64,000 nucleotides of DNA from NCBI RefSeq assembly GCF_900100305.1, contig NZ_FNEY01000014.1:53631-117630 (forward strand). Reading direction: 5' to 3'. The position numbers were made by a program, and so were the translations under genes. This DNA is from Paracidovorax citrulli (GTDB lineage Bacteria > Pseudomonadota > Gammaproteobacteria > Burkholderiales > Burkholderiaceae_C). Shown piece after piece: positions 7,748-16,147 of this stretch (the first letter of the stretch is position 1; the number at the start of each line of letters is the position of its first letter). Below the pieces are notes generated by a model that worked only from the letters and a program-made list of their open reading frames with translations, was not told where the DNA came from and searched no databases.

Positions 7748-8791
7748 TCAGCCCGGGAAGTTCTCGGGAATCTTGGCCTTGCCGCGGGCTTCCGCGGGGC
7801 TGATGATGTTGCGCCGCACGAGGTCGGTGAGGTTCTGGTCCAGCGTCTGCATGCCGACGCTGCTGCTGGTCTGGATGGTGGAGTACATCTGCGCCACCTT
7901 GGCCTCGCGGATCAGGTTGCGGATGGCGCTCGTGCCCAGCATGATCTCGTGCGCCGCCACCCGGCCCTGGCCGTCCTTGGTCTTGCACAGCGTCTGGGAG
8001 ATCACGGCCTGCAGCGATTCGGACAGCATGGCGCGCACCATTTCCTTTTCCTCGGCGGGGAACACGTCGATGATCCGGTCGATGGTCTTGGCCGCGCTGG
8101 AAGTGTGCAGGGTGCCGAACACGAGGTGGCCCGTCTCGGCGGCGGTCATGGCCAGGCGGATGGTTTCGAGGTCGCGCATTTCGCCCACGAGGATGGCGTC
8201 CGGGTCTTCGCGCAGCGCGGATTTCAGCGCGGCGGCGAAGGACAGCGTCATCGGCCCGACCTCGCGCTGGTTGATCAGGCACTTCTTGGAGTCGTGCACG
8301 AATTCGATCGGGTCTTCCACCGTCAGGATGTGCCCGTATTCGGTCTCGTTGAGGTGGTTCACCATGGCCGCGAGCGTGGTGGACTTGCCCGAGCCGGTGG
8401 GGCCGGTGACGAGCACGAGGCCGCGCGGCTTGAGGGCAAGGTCGGCGAAGATGCGCGGGGCGTTGAGCTGCTCGAGCGTGAGGATCTTGCTCGGGATGGT
8501 CCGGAACACGGCGGCCGCGCCGCGGTTCTGGTTGAAGGCGTTGACCCGGAAGCGCGCCAGGCCCTCGATCTCGAAGGAGAAGTCCACTTCCAGGAACTCC
8601 TCGTACACCTTGCGCTGGGCGTCGCTCATGATGTCGTACACCATGGCGTGCACGGTCTTGTGGTCGAGGGCATCGACGTTGATGCGGCGCACGTCGCCAT
8701 GCACGCGGATCATCGGAGGCAGGCCCGCGGACAGGTGCAGGTCGGAGGCCTTGTTCTTCACGCTGAAGGCGAGCAGTTGGGTGATGTCCAC
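7748..8791 (-). CDS. pilT: Type IV pilus retraction ATPase PilT
   Basis: The hexameric ATPase that powers pilus depolymerisation for twitching motility, surface sensing and DNA uptake. With a GTG start at 8791 the protein is 347 residues and begins (M/V)DITQLLAFSVKNKASDLHLSAG, the standard PilT N-terminus; an AAGG lies 7 nt upstream. The frame remains open to 8827 but the extra 12 residues are not conserved. Walker A is GPTGSGKSTT (Lys136), followed by the Asp box TVEDPIEFVH, Walker B ILVGEMRDLET and the His box HLVFGTLHTSSA. It is divergent from yggS across only 41 nt, an arrangement common in proteobacteria. Confidence 0.97.
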   Translation of the reverse strand: MDITQLLAFSVKNKASDLHLSAGLPPMIRVHGDVRRINVDALDHKTVHAMVYDIMSDAQRKVYEEFLEVDFSFEIEGLARFRVNAFNQNRGAAAVFRTIPSKILTLEQLNAPRIFADLALKPRGLVLVTGPTGSGKSTTLAAMVNHLNETEYGHILTVEDPIEFVHDSKKCLINQREVGPMTLSFAAALKSALREDPDAILVGEMRDLETIRLAMTAAETGHLVFGTLHTSSAAKTIDRIIDVFPAEEKEMVRAMLSESLQAVISQTLCKTKDGQGRVAAHEIMLGTSAIRNLIREAKVAQMYSTIQTSSSVGMQTLDQNLTDLVRRNIISPAEARGKAKIPENFPG

Positions 8792-8832
8792 GAAAAACCC
8801 TTGGTCGTTTGGTACGCTTGAGAACAAACATT

Positions 8833-9558
8833 ATGACGACGATTGGTAACAACCTCCAAGGGGTCCTGGACCGCATCGCGCGAGCCTGCGCACAGGCCGG
8901 CCGCGAGCCGTCCGGCGTGCGGCTGCTCGCCGTTTCCAAGACCTTCGGCGCCCCGTCCGTGCGCGAGGCGGCGCTGGCGGGGCAGCGGGCGTTCGGCGAG
9001 AACTACATCCAGGAGGGCGTCGAGAAGATCGCTGCCCTGGGCCAGCCGGAGTCCGGCCTCGCGCATCCGCTGGAGTGGCACTGCATCGGCCCCGTGCAGA
9101 GCAACAAGACCCGGCTGGTGGCGGAGCATTTCGACTGGGTGCACACGGTGGACCGCCTCAAGACGGCCGAGCGCCTGTCGCAGCAGCGGCCGGACCACCT
9201 GCCGGCACTGCAGGTGTGCATCCAGGTGAACGTGGATGGCGGCGCCACCAAGGCCGGGCTGCCGCCGGACGAGGCGCCCGGCCTGGCGCTGGCCGTGGCG
9301 CGGCTGCCACGCCTGAGGCTGCGGGGGCTCATGGCCATCCCCGAGCCGGCGCCGGACTTCGCGGCGCAGTTCGCGGTGCATGCGCAGGCGAAGGCGCTCT
9401 TCGACCGCCTGCGCGCTTCCGGCGCGCCGGGCCTGGAGGACTTCGACACGCTCTCGCTGGGCATGACGGCCGACCTGGAGGCCGCCATCCACGCGGGCAG
9501 CACCATGGTGCGCGTGGGCAGCGGGATTTTCGGCGCGCGCAGCTATCCGGCGCGCTGA
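8833..9558 (+). CDS. yggS: PLP homeostasis protein YggS (PLPBP/COG0325)
   Basis: A 241-residue single-domain TIM-barrel protein that carries pyridoxal 5'-phosphate and controls vitamin B6 and amino-acid/keto-acid balance; it has no known catalytic turnover. The PLP Lys is Lys36 in LAVSKTF. Other family motifs are FGENYIQEG, WHCIGPVQSNKT, VNVDGGATKAGL, GLMAIPEP and LSLGMTADLEAAI. The ATG at 8833 starts at a normal family N-terminus; upstream in-frame codons lie in the pilT promoter gap. No clear Shine-Dalgarno is visible. Confidence 0.95.
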   Translation: MTTIGNNLQGVLDRIARACAQAGREPSGVRLLAVSKTFGAPSVREAALAGQRAFGENYIQEGVEKIAALGQPESGLAHPLEWHCIGPVQSNKTRLVAEHFDWVHTVDRLKTAERLSQQRPDHLPALQVCIQVNVDGGATKAGLPPDEAPGLALAVARLPRLRLRGLMAIPEPAPDFAAQFAVHAQAKALFDRLRASGAPGLEDFDTLSLGMTADLEAAIHAGSTMVRVGSGIFGARSYPAR

Positions 9559-9590
9559 AAACCCGGGGGCGCGGCCCCGGGGAGCGGGCC

Positions 9591-10655
9591 TCAGCCCCGG
9601 AATTCCTCCACGCAGCCCAGGGTGTGCTCGACGTCCTCGGGCCCCACGTCCAGGTGGGTGACCCAGCGCAGGCGGATCTGCCCGCCGCAGAGGCTGCGCG
9701 TGACGTAGATGCCGTGCTGGGACAGCCAGGCCATCAGGGCGGGGGCGATGTCCGAGTGCACGTCGGTGAACATGATGTTGGTGTGCGCGGAGGCCACGCT
9801 GAGGCGCCGGCGCAGCACCGGATGGCTGCGGCCGACCTCCGCCAGGCCTTCGGCCAGCGACCGCAGCAGGGCGTGGTCGTCCGCCATGCGGCGCACGTGG
9901 TGGTCGAGGGCATAGCGCCCGGCGGCCGCGAGCATGCCGATCTGCCGCATGGCGCCGCCCAGCATCTTGCGGGTGCGGCGGGCATGCGCGATGAAGTCGT
10001 GGGAGCCGAGCAGCAGGGACCCCACGGGAGCGCCCAGGCCCTTGCTCAGGCAGATCGAGGCGGTGTCGAAATGCGCGCAGATGGCGCGCGCCTCGTCGTA
10101 CACGTCCGTGCCGTGGGCCATGGCGTTGGCGGTCGCGGCATTGAAGAGGCGGGCGCCGTCGAGGTGCATGGCCAGCTGGCGGCTGCGCGCGAGGGCGGCC
10201 ACGTCGGCGATGTAGGGGTTGGGCAGGACCTGCCCGCCAGCGGTGTTTTCCAGCACCACCAGGCGGGTGCGGGCGAAGTGCGGGTCGTCCGGCTTGATGG
10301 CCGCGGCGATGTCGCGCAGGCACAACGTGCCGTCGGCGCGGTTCTCGATGGGCTGGGGATGGATGGAGCCCAGCGTCGCCATGCCGCCGCCTTCCCAGCG
10401 GTAGGTGTGCCAGCTCTGGCCCACGATGGCCTCGTCGCCGCGCTGGCAGTGGCCCATGAGCGCGATGAGGTTGGCCTGCGTGCCGCTGGGGGCGAACAGC
10501 GCGGCGTCGAACCCCAGCAGTTCCGCGGCATGGTTCTGCAGGTCGTTCACGGAAGGGTCGTCGCCGAAGACGTCGTCGCCCAGGGGGGCTGTCAGCATGG
10601 CTTCGCGCATGGCGGCGGTGGGCTGCGTGACGGTATCGCTGCGGAAGTCGTGCAT
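9591..10655 (-). CDS. ltaE: Low-specificity L-threonine aldolase
   Basis: A PLP enzyme that cleaves L-threonine/allo-threonine to glycine and acetaldehyde, 354 residues. The N-terminal DFRSDTVTQPTAAM, the GDDVFGDDPSVNDLQ segment, HLDGARLFNA near 165-175 and the PLP-binding Lys205 in CLSKGLGAPVGS are all characteristic of this fold-type I aldolase. The ATG at 10655 follows AGGAG with 8-nt spacing; the open frame further upstream is not conserved. It is convergent with yggS (32-nt gap) and divergent from the aminotransferase gene at 10886. Confidence 0.93.
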   Translation of the reverse strand: MHDFRSDTVTQPTAAMREAMLTAPLGDDVFGDDPSVNDLQNHAAELLGFDAALFAPSGTQANLIALMGHCQRGDEAIVGQSWHTYRWEGGGMATLGSIHPQPIENRADGTLCLRDIAAAIKPDDPHFARTRLVVLENTAGGQVLPNPYIADVAALARSRQLAMHLDGARLFNAATANAMAHGTDVYDEARAICAHFDTASICLSKGLGAPVGSLLLGSHDFIAHARRTRKMLGGAMRQIGMLAAAGRYALDHHVRRMADDHALLRSLAEGLAEVGRSHPVLRRRLSVASAHTNIMFTDVHSDIAPALMAWLSQHGIYVTRSLCGGQIRLRWVTHLDVGPEDVEHTLGCVEEFRG

Positions 10656-10885
10656 CGGATCGGGCTCCTGGGGGGAGATGGGGGCGGTCTCGGCAGAGAT
10701 GGTAGCTGCGACTACCTGCCCCGGGAGCGAAGCGGCGCAAATCCCCCGGGATGCCGGTGCAGGCGCGGCTGCGGGCGGTGTAAGCTGGGGGTGCCTGCGC
10801 GCGAAGCCCGGCGTTTCCGGCCCCGGACCGCTTGGGCGCCGGCCCGTCCCCAAGCCTGTTCCCGTTTCCAAGGAGTTGCCCTGCC

Positions 10886-12025
10886 ATGCCCGGTCTGTTG
10901 CCCGATGTCGATCCCGATGGCCTGCTGGAGTTCTCGGTCGTGTACACCGACCGGGCGCTCAACCATATGTCCCGCCGGTTCGCCGGGGTGGTGCAGGACA
11001 TCCTCGCCACGCTGAAGTCGGTGTACGGCGCCCACACCGCCGTGCTCGTTCCCGGCAGCGGCACCTTCGGCATGGAAGCCGTGGCCCGCCAGTTCGCCAA
11101 CCGCGAGAAGGTGCTGATCGTGCGCAACGGCTGGTTCAGCTACCGCTGGAGCCAGATTTTCGACGCGGGCGGGCTGGGCGGCGGTGCCGTGGTCTGCCAG
11201 GCGCGCCAGCAGGGCGAGGGCCCGCAGGCCCCCTGGGCGCCGTGCCCGGCCGGCGAGGTGGCGCAGGCCATCCGCGCCGAACGGCCGAAGGTGGTTTTCG
11301 CACCGCACGTGGAGACGGCCAGCGGGATCCTGCTGCCGGACGACTACCTGCGCACCGTGGCGGAGGCCGCGCACGAGGTGGGCGCGCTGTTCGTGCTGGA
11401 CTGCGTGGCTTCCGGCGCGATGTGGGTGGACATGCGCGCCACGGGCGTGGACGTGCTCATCTCCGCGCCGCAGAAGGGCTGGAGCGGCTCGCCCTGCTGC
11501 GCCATGGTCATGCTCAGCGAGCGCGCGCGGCAGGCGATCGAGGGAACGCAGAGTTCCAGCTTCTCCTGCGACCTCAAGAAGTGGATGCAGATCGCGGAAG
11601 GCTACGAGAAGGGGCAGCATGCCTACCACACGACCATGCCGACCGATGCGCTCGTGCGGCTGCGGGAAGTGATGTTCGAGACCCGCGACGACGGCTTCGA
11701 GCGGGTGCGCGAGCGGCAGATCGAACTGGGGGCGAAGGTGCGCGCGCTGCTGGAGTCGCGCGGGTTCCCGAGCGTGGCGGCCGAGGGCTGGAAGGCGCCG
11801 GGCGTGGTGGTGAGCTATACCACCGACCCCGGCATCCAGAGCGGCCGGAAGTTCCTGGAGGCAGGGCTGCAGACTGCCGCGGGCGTGCCGCTGCAGTGCG
11901 GCGAGGGCCCGGAGTTCCAGACCTTCCGCGTCGGCCTGTTCGGGCTGGACAAGTGGCGCAACGTGGACCGCACGGTCGGCCACCTGGCCGCGGCCCTCGA
12001 CCGGGTGGCTCCCGCCCGGGGCTGA
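10886..12025 (+). CDS. Class V aminotransferase (alanine/serine-glyoxylate aminotransferase family)
   Basis: A fold-type I PLP enzyme of 379 residues. The start is the ATG at 10886 behind AAGGAG (10 nt). The PLP Lys is Lys197 in SAPQKGWSGSP; VPGSGTFGMEAVARQF near residue 55 and FVLDCVASGAMWVDM near 170 are the phosphate-cup and Asp motifs. The family transfers amino groups between alanine or serine and glyoxylate/pyruvate. The exact pair is not readable from sequence; the atypical TQSSSFSCDLKKWMQIAEGYEKG stretch and divergent position next to threonine aldolase suggest glycine/glyoxylate metabolism (inference). Confidence 0.85.
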   Translation: MPGLLPDVDPDGLLEFSVVYTDRALNHMSRRFAGVVQDILATLKSVYGAHTAVLVPGSGTFGMEAVARQFANREKVLIVRNGWFSYRWSQIFDAGGLGGGAVVCQARQQGEGPQAPWAPCPAGEVAQAIRAERPKVVFAPHVETASGILLPDDYLRTVAEAAHEVGALFVLDCVASGAMWVDMRATGVDVLISAPQKGWSGSPCCAMVMLSERARQAIEGTQSSSFSCDLKKWMQIAEGYEKGQHAYHTTMPTDALVRLREVMFETRDDGFERVRERQIELGAKVRALLESRGFPSVAAEGWKAPGVVVSYTTDPGIQSGRKFLEAGLQTAAGVPLQCGEGPEFQTFRVGLFGLDKWRNVDRTVGHLAAALDRVAPARG

Positions 12026-12238
12026 CGCCCCGCGCCGTCAGCCCCTGGCGGCGCCAAGAGCGGCTGGCACGGCCCAGCGGAGGCGGTTCTGGCGAAGCGT
12101 CGCACCGCAGGCAGTACGCGCGGTACGGCAAGTTGCGTCAACGACGCCGGAAGGGGGGCGGCTGCCCTTAACCGCCAAGTCCGTACGGGCAACAGTTCCT
12201 TACGCTCCGCCGGGCGGCGGGCGGGCTATTCTCCGGGC

Positions 12239-13663
12239 ATGGACAGCAGCAGTCGCAACCGCAATCCCGGCGACGGCGGGCCCGCGCCGGGCGTGAAGGC
12301 CCTGGGCGCCGCGGGCGGCCTCCTGGGCGTTCCCCCCGAGGGCGAAAGCCCTTTCGTGTCCCCGGCTGCCACCGAACGCGCGCTGGTGCTGGCCCGGGCG
12401 AAATGGCTGGCCACCGGGCTGTTGCTGGTGGTGGCGGCGGTTTTCGCCGCGACCTATGCATTTCCCTCGAGCCTGCTGGTGGAGTGCGTGCGCGCCATGG
12501 CCGAGGCGGCGATGGTCGGCGCGCTGGCGGACTGGTTCGCGGTGTCCGCCCTGTTCCGCAGGATCCCGCTGCCCTGGGTGCAGCGCCATACCGACATCAT
12601 CGCGCGCAACAAGGAGCGCATCGGCGGCAACCTGGCGGTGTTCGTCCGCGACAAGTTCCTGGACGCCCCTTCGCTGGTGACGCTGATCCGCCGCCACGAC
12701 CCGGCCGACATGCTGGCGCAGTGGCTGACGTCGCCGGGCAATGCGCAACTGCTGGGGCGGCAGGTGGCACGCCTGGCGCTCGCGGCGCTGGACGCGGTGG
12801 AGGACGCGCGCATCCAGCGCTTCATGAACCAGGCCGCGCGCGCGCTCGTGGGGCAGCTGGACCTGTCGCGCACCATGGCCGCGGCGCTGGGGGCGCTCAC
12901 CCAGGGCGGCCGCCACCAGGTGCTGCTGGACGATGTGCTCGCGCGCGTGACCCTGCTGCTGCGTGCGCCCGAGACGCGCACTTTCATCGCGGAAGCCATC
13001 GTGCAGTGGATCAAGCGGGAGCATCCCCTGAAGGAGAAGGTGCTGCCCACCGACTGGCTCAGCGGCAAGGGGGCCGGGGCCATCGCCCAGGCCATCGACA
13101 GCCTGCTGGCCGAGGTGGCGAGCGATCCGGCGCACCAGCTCCGCGCGGCGCTCGATGCCGCGGTGCAGCGCCTGATCGAGCGGCTGCAGACCGACCCCGA
13201 CTGGGAGCGGCGCGGCCTCGAGCTGCGCGAATACCTGCAGAACGACGAGACCCTGGGCCGCTATGTGCAGGACCTGTGGACGAGCCTGCGCGAGCGGCTG
13301 CAGAAGGACCTGGCCGACGACGACTCCGAAATCTCCCGCAGGGTGGCCGCCATGGGGCAATGGCTGGGCATGGCGCTGGCGGGTGACCCCGCGCTGCGCG
13401 TGCGGCTGAACGTGCGCCTGCAACTCTGGGCCACGCAGGTGGCGCCCGACCTGTCGCAGTTCGTGGCCGAGCACATCCGCAACACCGTGGACCGGTGGGA
13501 TGCCAAGGAAATGGCGCGGCTCGTGGAGCTGCACATCGGCAGCGACCTGCAATTCATCCGCATCAACGGCACCGTGGTCGGCGGCCTGATCGGACTGGTG
13601 CTGTTCGCGCTCTCGCATGCCCGGGAAATCGCCCAGGGGCTGGGAGTCCTCGCCGCCGGCTGA
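12239..13663 (+). CDS. DUF445 (YjiN family) inner-membrane protein
   Basis: A 474-residue DUF445 protein. After a low-complexity N-terminus of about 55 residues there is a membrane segment (WLATGLLLVVAAVFAATYAF, near 58-77), then the family motif EAAMVGALADWFAVSALFR and HTDIIARNKERIGGNLAVFV, a long helical domain, and a C-terminal membrane segment (VVGGLIGLVLFALSHAREIA). The function of the family is unknown; it resembles E. coli YjiN. The gap before it (12026-12238) has no gene and no clear regulatory site. It stands alone and is convergent with the HTH pair. Confidence 0.9.
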   Translation: MDSSSRNRNPGDGGPAPGVKALGAAGGLLGVPPEGESPFVSPAATERALVLARAKWLATGLLLVVAAVFAATYAFPSSLLVECVRAMAEAAMVGALADWFAVSALFRRIPLPWVQRHTDIIARNKERIGGNLAVFVRDKFLDAPSLVTLIRRHDPADMLAQWLTSPGNAQLLGRQVARLALAALDAVEDARIQRFMNQAARALVGQLDLSRTMAAALGALTQGGRHQVLLDDVLARVTLLLRAPETRTFIAEAIVQWIKREHPLKEKVLPTDWLSGKGAGAIAQAIDSLLAEVASDPAHQLRAALDAAVQRLIERLQTDPDWERRGLELREYLQNDETLGRYVQDLWTSLRERLQKDLADDDSEISRRVAAMGQWLGMALAGDPALRVRLNVRLQLWATQVAPDLSQFVAEHIRNTVDRWDAKEMARLVELHIGSDLQFIRINGTVVGGLIGLVLFALSHAREIAQGLGVLAAG

Positions 13664-13725
13664 GCCGGCGGCTTCCATCGCCGGAGCACCCGTGCCGCGA
13701 AGCAGCGGCGGCGCGGCCCTGCGGG

Positions 13726-14154
13726 TCAGCCCTTGCGCTGTTCCTCTGCCGCCGCATGGGCCCGCGCGATGGCCAGGATGACCTCGCGTGCCAGGCGCCG
13801 CTGGGGTACCGGCAGCTTGAGGTAGATGTCGAAGAGCTCGCGGTCGTCGTAGCCGAGGCCGGCATGCCATTTGTGGAGCGGTTCGCCGGCCGCGCGCAGG
13901 GCGGCGCTGCCGTCCCCCGCATCGACGAAATCTTCCAGCGGCACGCGCAGCCACTGCGACAGCGTGGTGAGCTTGCGGGGGCCCGGCATGGTTTCCCCGA
14001 GCAGCCACCGGCGCACGCCGTGGAGCGTCATGGGCTTGCCCCAGTGGCGCGTGTTGAACTCGCGTTCCAGCACCGAGGGTTTGGGCTCGTAGCCTGCCGT
14101 TTCCATTGCCTCCCGCAATTTCCGGGCGAATTTTTGTTTTGCTTGGTCCTGCAT
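13726..14154 (-). CDS. HTH-type regulator-like protein, tandem paralog 1
   Basis: A 142-residue protein. An N-terminal helix-turn-helix-like module (about residues 8-72: KLREAMETAGYEPKPSVLER, HGVRRWLLGETMP, LTTLSQWLRVPLEDF) is joined by a variable linker to a conserved C-terminal helical module beginning WHAGLGYDDRELFDIYLKLP. It is a close paralog of the product of 14262-14687 (about 70% identity by eye, weakest in the linker). The ATG at 14154 has no Shine-Dalgarno, and the same start-region sequence occurs at the paralog. This XRE-like architecture is seen in betaproteobacteria, usually annotated hypothetical; the target is unknown, and autoregulation of both copies is an inference from shared upstream DNA. 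Confidence 0.75.
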   Translation of the reverse strand: MQDQAKQKFARKLREAMETAGYEPKPSVLEREFNTRHWGKPMTLHGVRRWLLGETMPGPRKLTTLSQWLRVPLEDFVDAGDGSAALRAAGEPLHKWHAGLGYDDRELFDIYLKLPVPQRRLAREVILAIARAHAAAEEQRKG

Positions 14155-14261
14155 GCAGGCACGCTAGGCACCCCTGCAGAGCGTGGCGTGACTCGGAATG
14201 CAGGTTACGTTCCAGGTGTGATCCTTGGTTCAGTGGACTGTCCGGAACGGGTGTCCGGAGG

Positions 14262-14687
14262 TCAGCGCTGGCGCCGCCGCTCCTCTTCGGCGGCGTGCGC
14301 ACGGGCGATGGCGAGAATCACTTCGCGGGCGGTGCGCCGCTGGGGCACGGGCAGCCGCAGGTAGATCTCGAACAGCTGCCGGTCGTCGTAGCCCATGCCG
14401 GCATGCCAGAGGGCGGCAGGCTCGGCGCTGGGGCGTGCGGCCGGCGGCGCCGCGTCTTCCAGGAAGTCCTGCAGGGGGATCTGCAGCCATTGGGAGAGGG
14501 TGACGAGCTTGCGGTGGTCGGGCAGGGTTTCGCCGCGCAGCCAGCGCCGCACGCCGTGCAGGCTCATGGGCTTGCCCCAGTGGCGGGTGTTGAATTCCCG
14601 CTCGAGAACGGACGGTCTGGCCTCGTAGCCCGCCTTTTCCATAGCGTTCCGTAACTTCTCGGCAAAATTTTGCTTTGCATCCTGCAT
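14262..14687 (-). CDS. HTH-type regulator-like protein, tandem paralog 2
   Basis: A 141-residue paralog of the preceding gene with the same layout: HTH-like module (KLRNAMEKAGYEARPSVLER, HGVRRWLRGETLP, LVTLSQWLQIPLQDF) and C-terminal WHAGMGYDDRQLFEIYLRLP plus a charged helix. The linker (residues 80-92) is Pro/Ala rich and unlike the one in paralog 1. The start ATG at 14687 lies in GCATGCAG, again without a Shine-Dalgarno. A TATATC -10-like hexamer on the minus strand (14730-14735) gives a leader of roughly 35-40 nt. The 107-nt gap between the two genes repeats the upstream motifs, so each copy may have its own promoter. Confidence 0.75.
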   Translation of the reverse strand: MQDAKQNFAEKLRNAMEKAGYEARPSVLEREFNTRHWGKPMSLHGVRRWLRGETLPDHRKLVTLSQWLQIPLQDFLEDAAPPAARPSAEPAALWHAGMGYDDRQLFEIYLRLPVPQRRTAREVILAIARAHAAEEERRRQR

Positions 14688-14689
14688 GC

Positions 14690-14767
14690 AGTCACGCTAG
14701 GGGTCGGCTGTTCCGGTGGGGTGATTCGGCGATATAGTCACGAAAACACCGTGATTTGCAGTTACGG
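14690..14767 (-). promoter_or_regulatory. Candidate operator/promoter of HTH paralog 2
   Basis: The inverted repeat TCACG-N7-CGTGA (14738-14742 / 14750-14754) lies directly upstream of a TATATC -10-like element read on the minus strand. The order CGTGA...TGCAG-TTACG at 14750-14766 is also found before paralog 1 (around 14187-14211: CGTGA, then TGCAGGTTACG). A GTCACGCTAGG/GGCACGCTAGG pair adjoins both start codons. The shared motifs suggest a common regulator, possibly the HTH proteins themselves. Confidence 0.45.
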
Positions 14768-14844
14768 GTCGGGCCGGAGGCGGCATCCGGGGGCGGCGGA
14801 TGCATTGCCTGGAGGCGGATCCATGACCAGGGAAAGGGCGTGCG

Positions 14845-16014
14845 ATGGAGGACGTGGTGGACATGGCGCTGGGGGCGCCGGGAGGGGCGCCTGGCGCCGG
14901 GAGCTGGGGCGTCGCCGAAGGCGGGGAGCGTAGCGAAGGGTACAGCCCCGGGAGTCCGGGCCGGCCGGTGGCGGAGGATCCCATGGAGAGCGCCATCGCA
15001 CAGCTGCGGCTGGCGTGGAGCCTCAAGGACCCCGATGTGACGGCGGACCGCTGGATCGCGTCGGCCGAATGGCCTTTCCGCGCGATGGCCCTGGCGCTGG
15101 AGGCGCGGCGGCGCGTTCTCTGGGGGCGGCTGTCGGCCCTGGGGGCGGCGCGCATGCAGGCCCAGGGGGAGGCGCTGGGCACGGTGCTGGCCCTCGCGCG
15201 CCGGCTGCCGCGCGGGATGGCGCCCACGCGCGGCGCGGGGCTGGGCGGCGCGCCGGAGCAGGGCGCTCCGCGGCTGGAGGATCTGGCGGGAGTGGTGGGC
15301 CGTGCCACGGACCTTCGCAGCTATGGCTGGCAGGCCCTGTCTCCCGGAGCCATGGTGGCCTGGGCGCTGGGGCATGGGGCCGGCGCGCTGGGCACGGCAG
15401 CGGAGAACCCGACCGTGGCCTGGCTGAGTGGCGGCCCCGTGCCGGTGGCGAACGCGCAGGGGCCCTGCCTGGTGCTCGGGGGAGTGATCGATGCGGTGGT
15501 GCTGCGTGCGCTGCGCGCCAGTGCGGAAGGCCGGGTGGACGAGGCGCTGGGAATCGCCCGGATGCACTCCGCACCGCTGCAGGACGCGGCGGAGCAGGTG
15601 GAGTGCGCCGCTGCCGTGCTGGAGGCGATCGACCTGCGCGTGCAGGAAATCACCTGGCTGCTCGGGCGCCTGGACGCGCGCCTCGGTCCGGCGGCGCACC
15701 GCGCCGGGATCGTGCTGGCGCTGCGGGAGGCGCGCCAGGCACGTTCCGTGGTTCCGCAGGGGCGTGGTTTGGGGCCCGGCCCGCAGGACACCGGGGCAGC
15801 CACGGCGAAGGTGGCCGGGCCGGCGCTGGCGGGCCCCGCGCCGGAGCTGTTGCCGGGGGAGCGTGCGGTGCTGGAAATGCTGACGACGCTGGGCGGGGCG
15901 CTGTACCGCACCGCGACGGTGCCCCTGTTGGACGATCTGGGCCGCCTGACACGGCAGAGCGGTGAAACGGTGGCCCGCGTGCGGCGCTGGCTGCTGATGA
16001 CGCCGGAGGGATAG
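14845..16014 (+). CDS. Hypothetical protein, mostly helical, function unknown
   Basis: A 389-residue protein with no family I recognise. The first 46 residues are Gly/Pro-rich low complexity. From residue 47 (MESAIAQLRLAWSLKDPDVT) the sequence is largely amphipathic helix, with a Gly/Ala-rich centre and a C-terminal segment (LPGERAVLEMLTTLGGALYR...VRRWLLMTPEG) that could be a small winged-helix-like module. Two starts are possible: ATG 14845 behind AAAGGG, and ATG 14983 behind GGAGG with 5-nt spacing. The second removes the low-complexity leader and may be the true one. It is divergent from the tandem HTH genes, so it could be their target; this is inference. Confidence 0.65.
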   Translation: MEDVVDMALGAPGGAPGAGSWGVAEGGERSEGYSPGSPGRPVAEDPMESAIAQLRLAWSLKDPDVTADRWIASAEWPFRAMALALEARRRVLWGRLSALGAARMQAQGEALGTVLALARRLPRGMAPTRGAGLGGAPEQGAPRLEDLAGVVGRATDLRSYGWQALSPGAMVAWALGHGAGALGTAAENPTVAWLSGGPVPVANAQGPCLVLGGVIDAVVLRALRASAEGRVDEALGIARMHSAPLQDAAEQVECAAAVLEAIDLRVQEITWLLGRLDARLGPAAHRAGIVLALREARQARSVVPQGRGLGPGPQDTGAATAKVAGPALAGPAPELLPGERAVLEMLTTLGGALYRTATVPLLDDLGRLTRQSGETVARVRRWLLMTPEG

Positions 16015-16147
16015 CGGCCTGCCGGTGGGAGGGTGCGACCCCGCCGCGGCCCCTCGGTGCCGCACTGGCGATGCACGGTATCGCCGCAGGCGGTACCCGG
16101 GGTGCGACAGCATGCTGCGACGGCGCGAGACAGCGGGCGGGCGGGCT

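Noticed and set aside
12026..12238. Possible small RNA or gene in the aminotransferase/DUF445 gap.
   Set aside because: Short GC hairpins exist but there is no promoter-terminator pair or convincing ORF.
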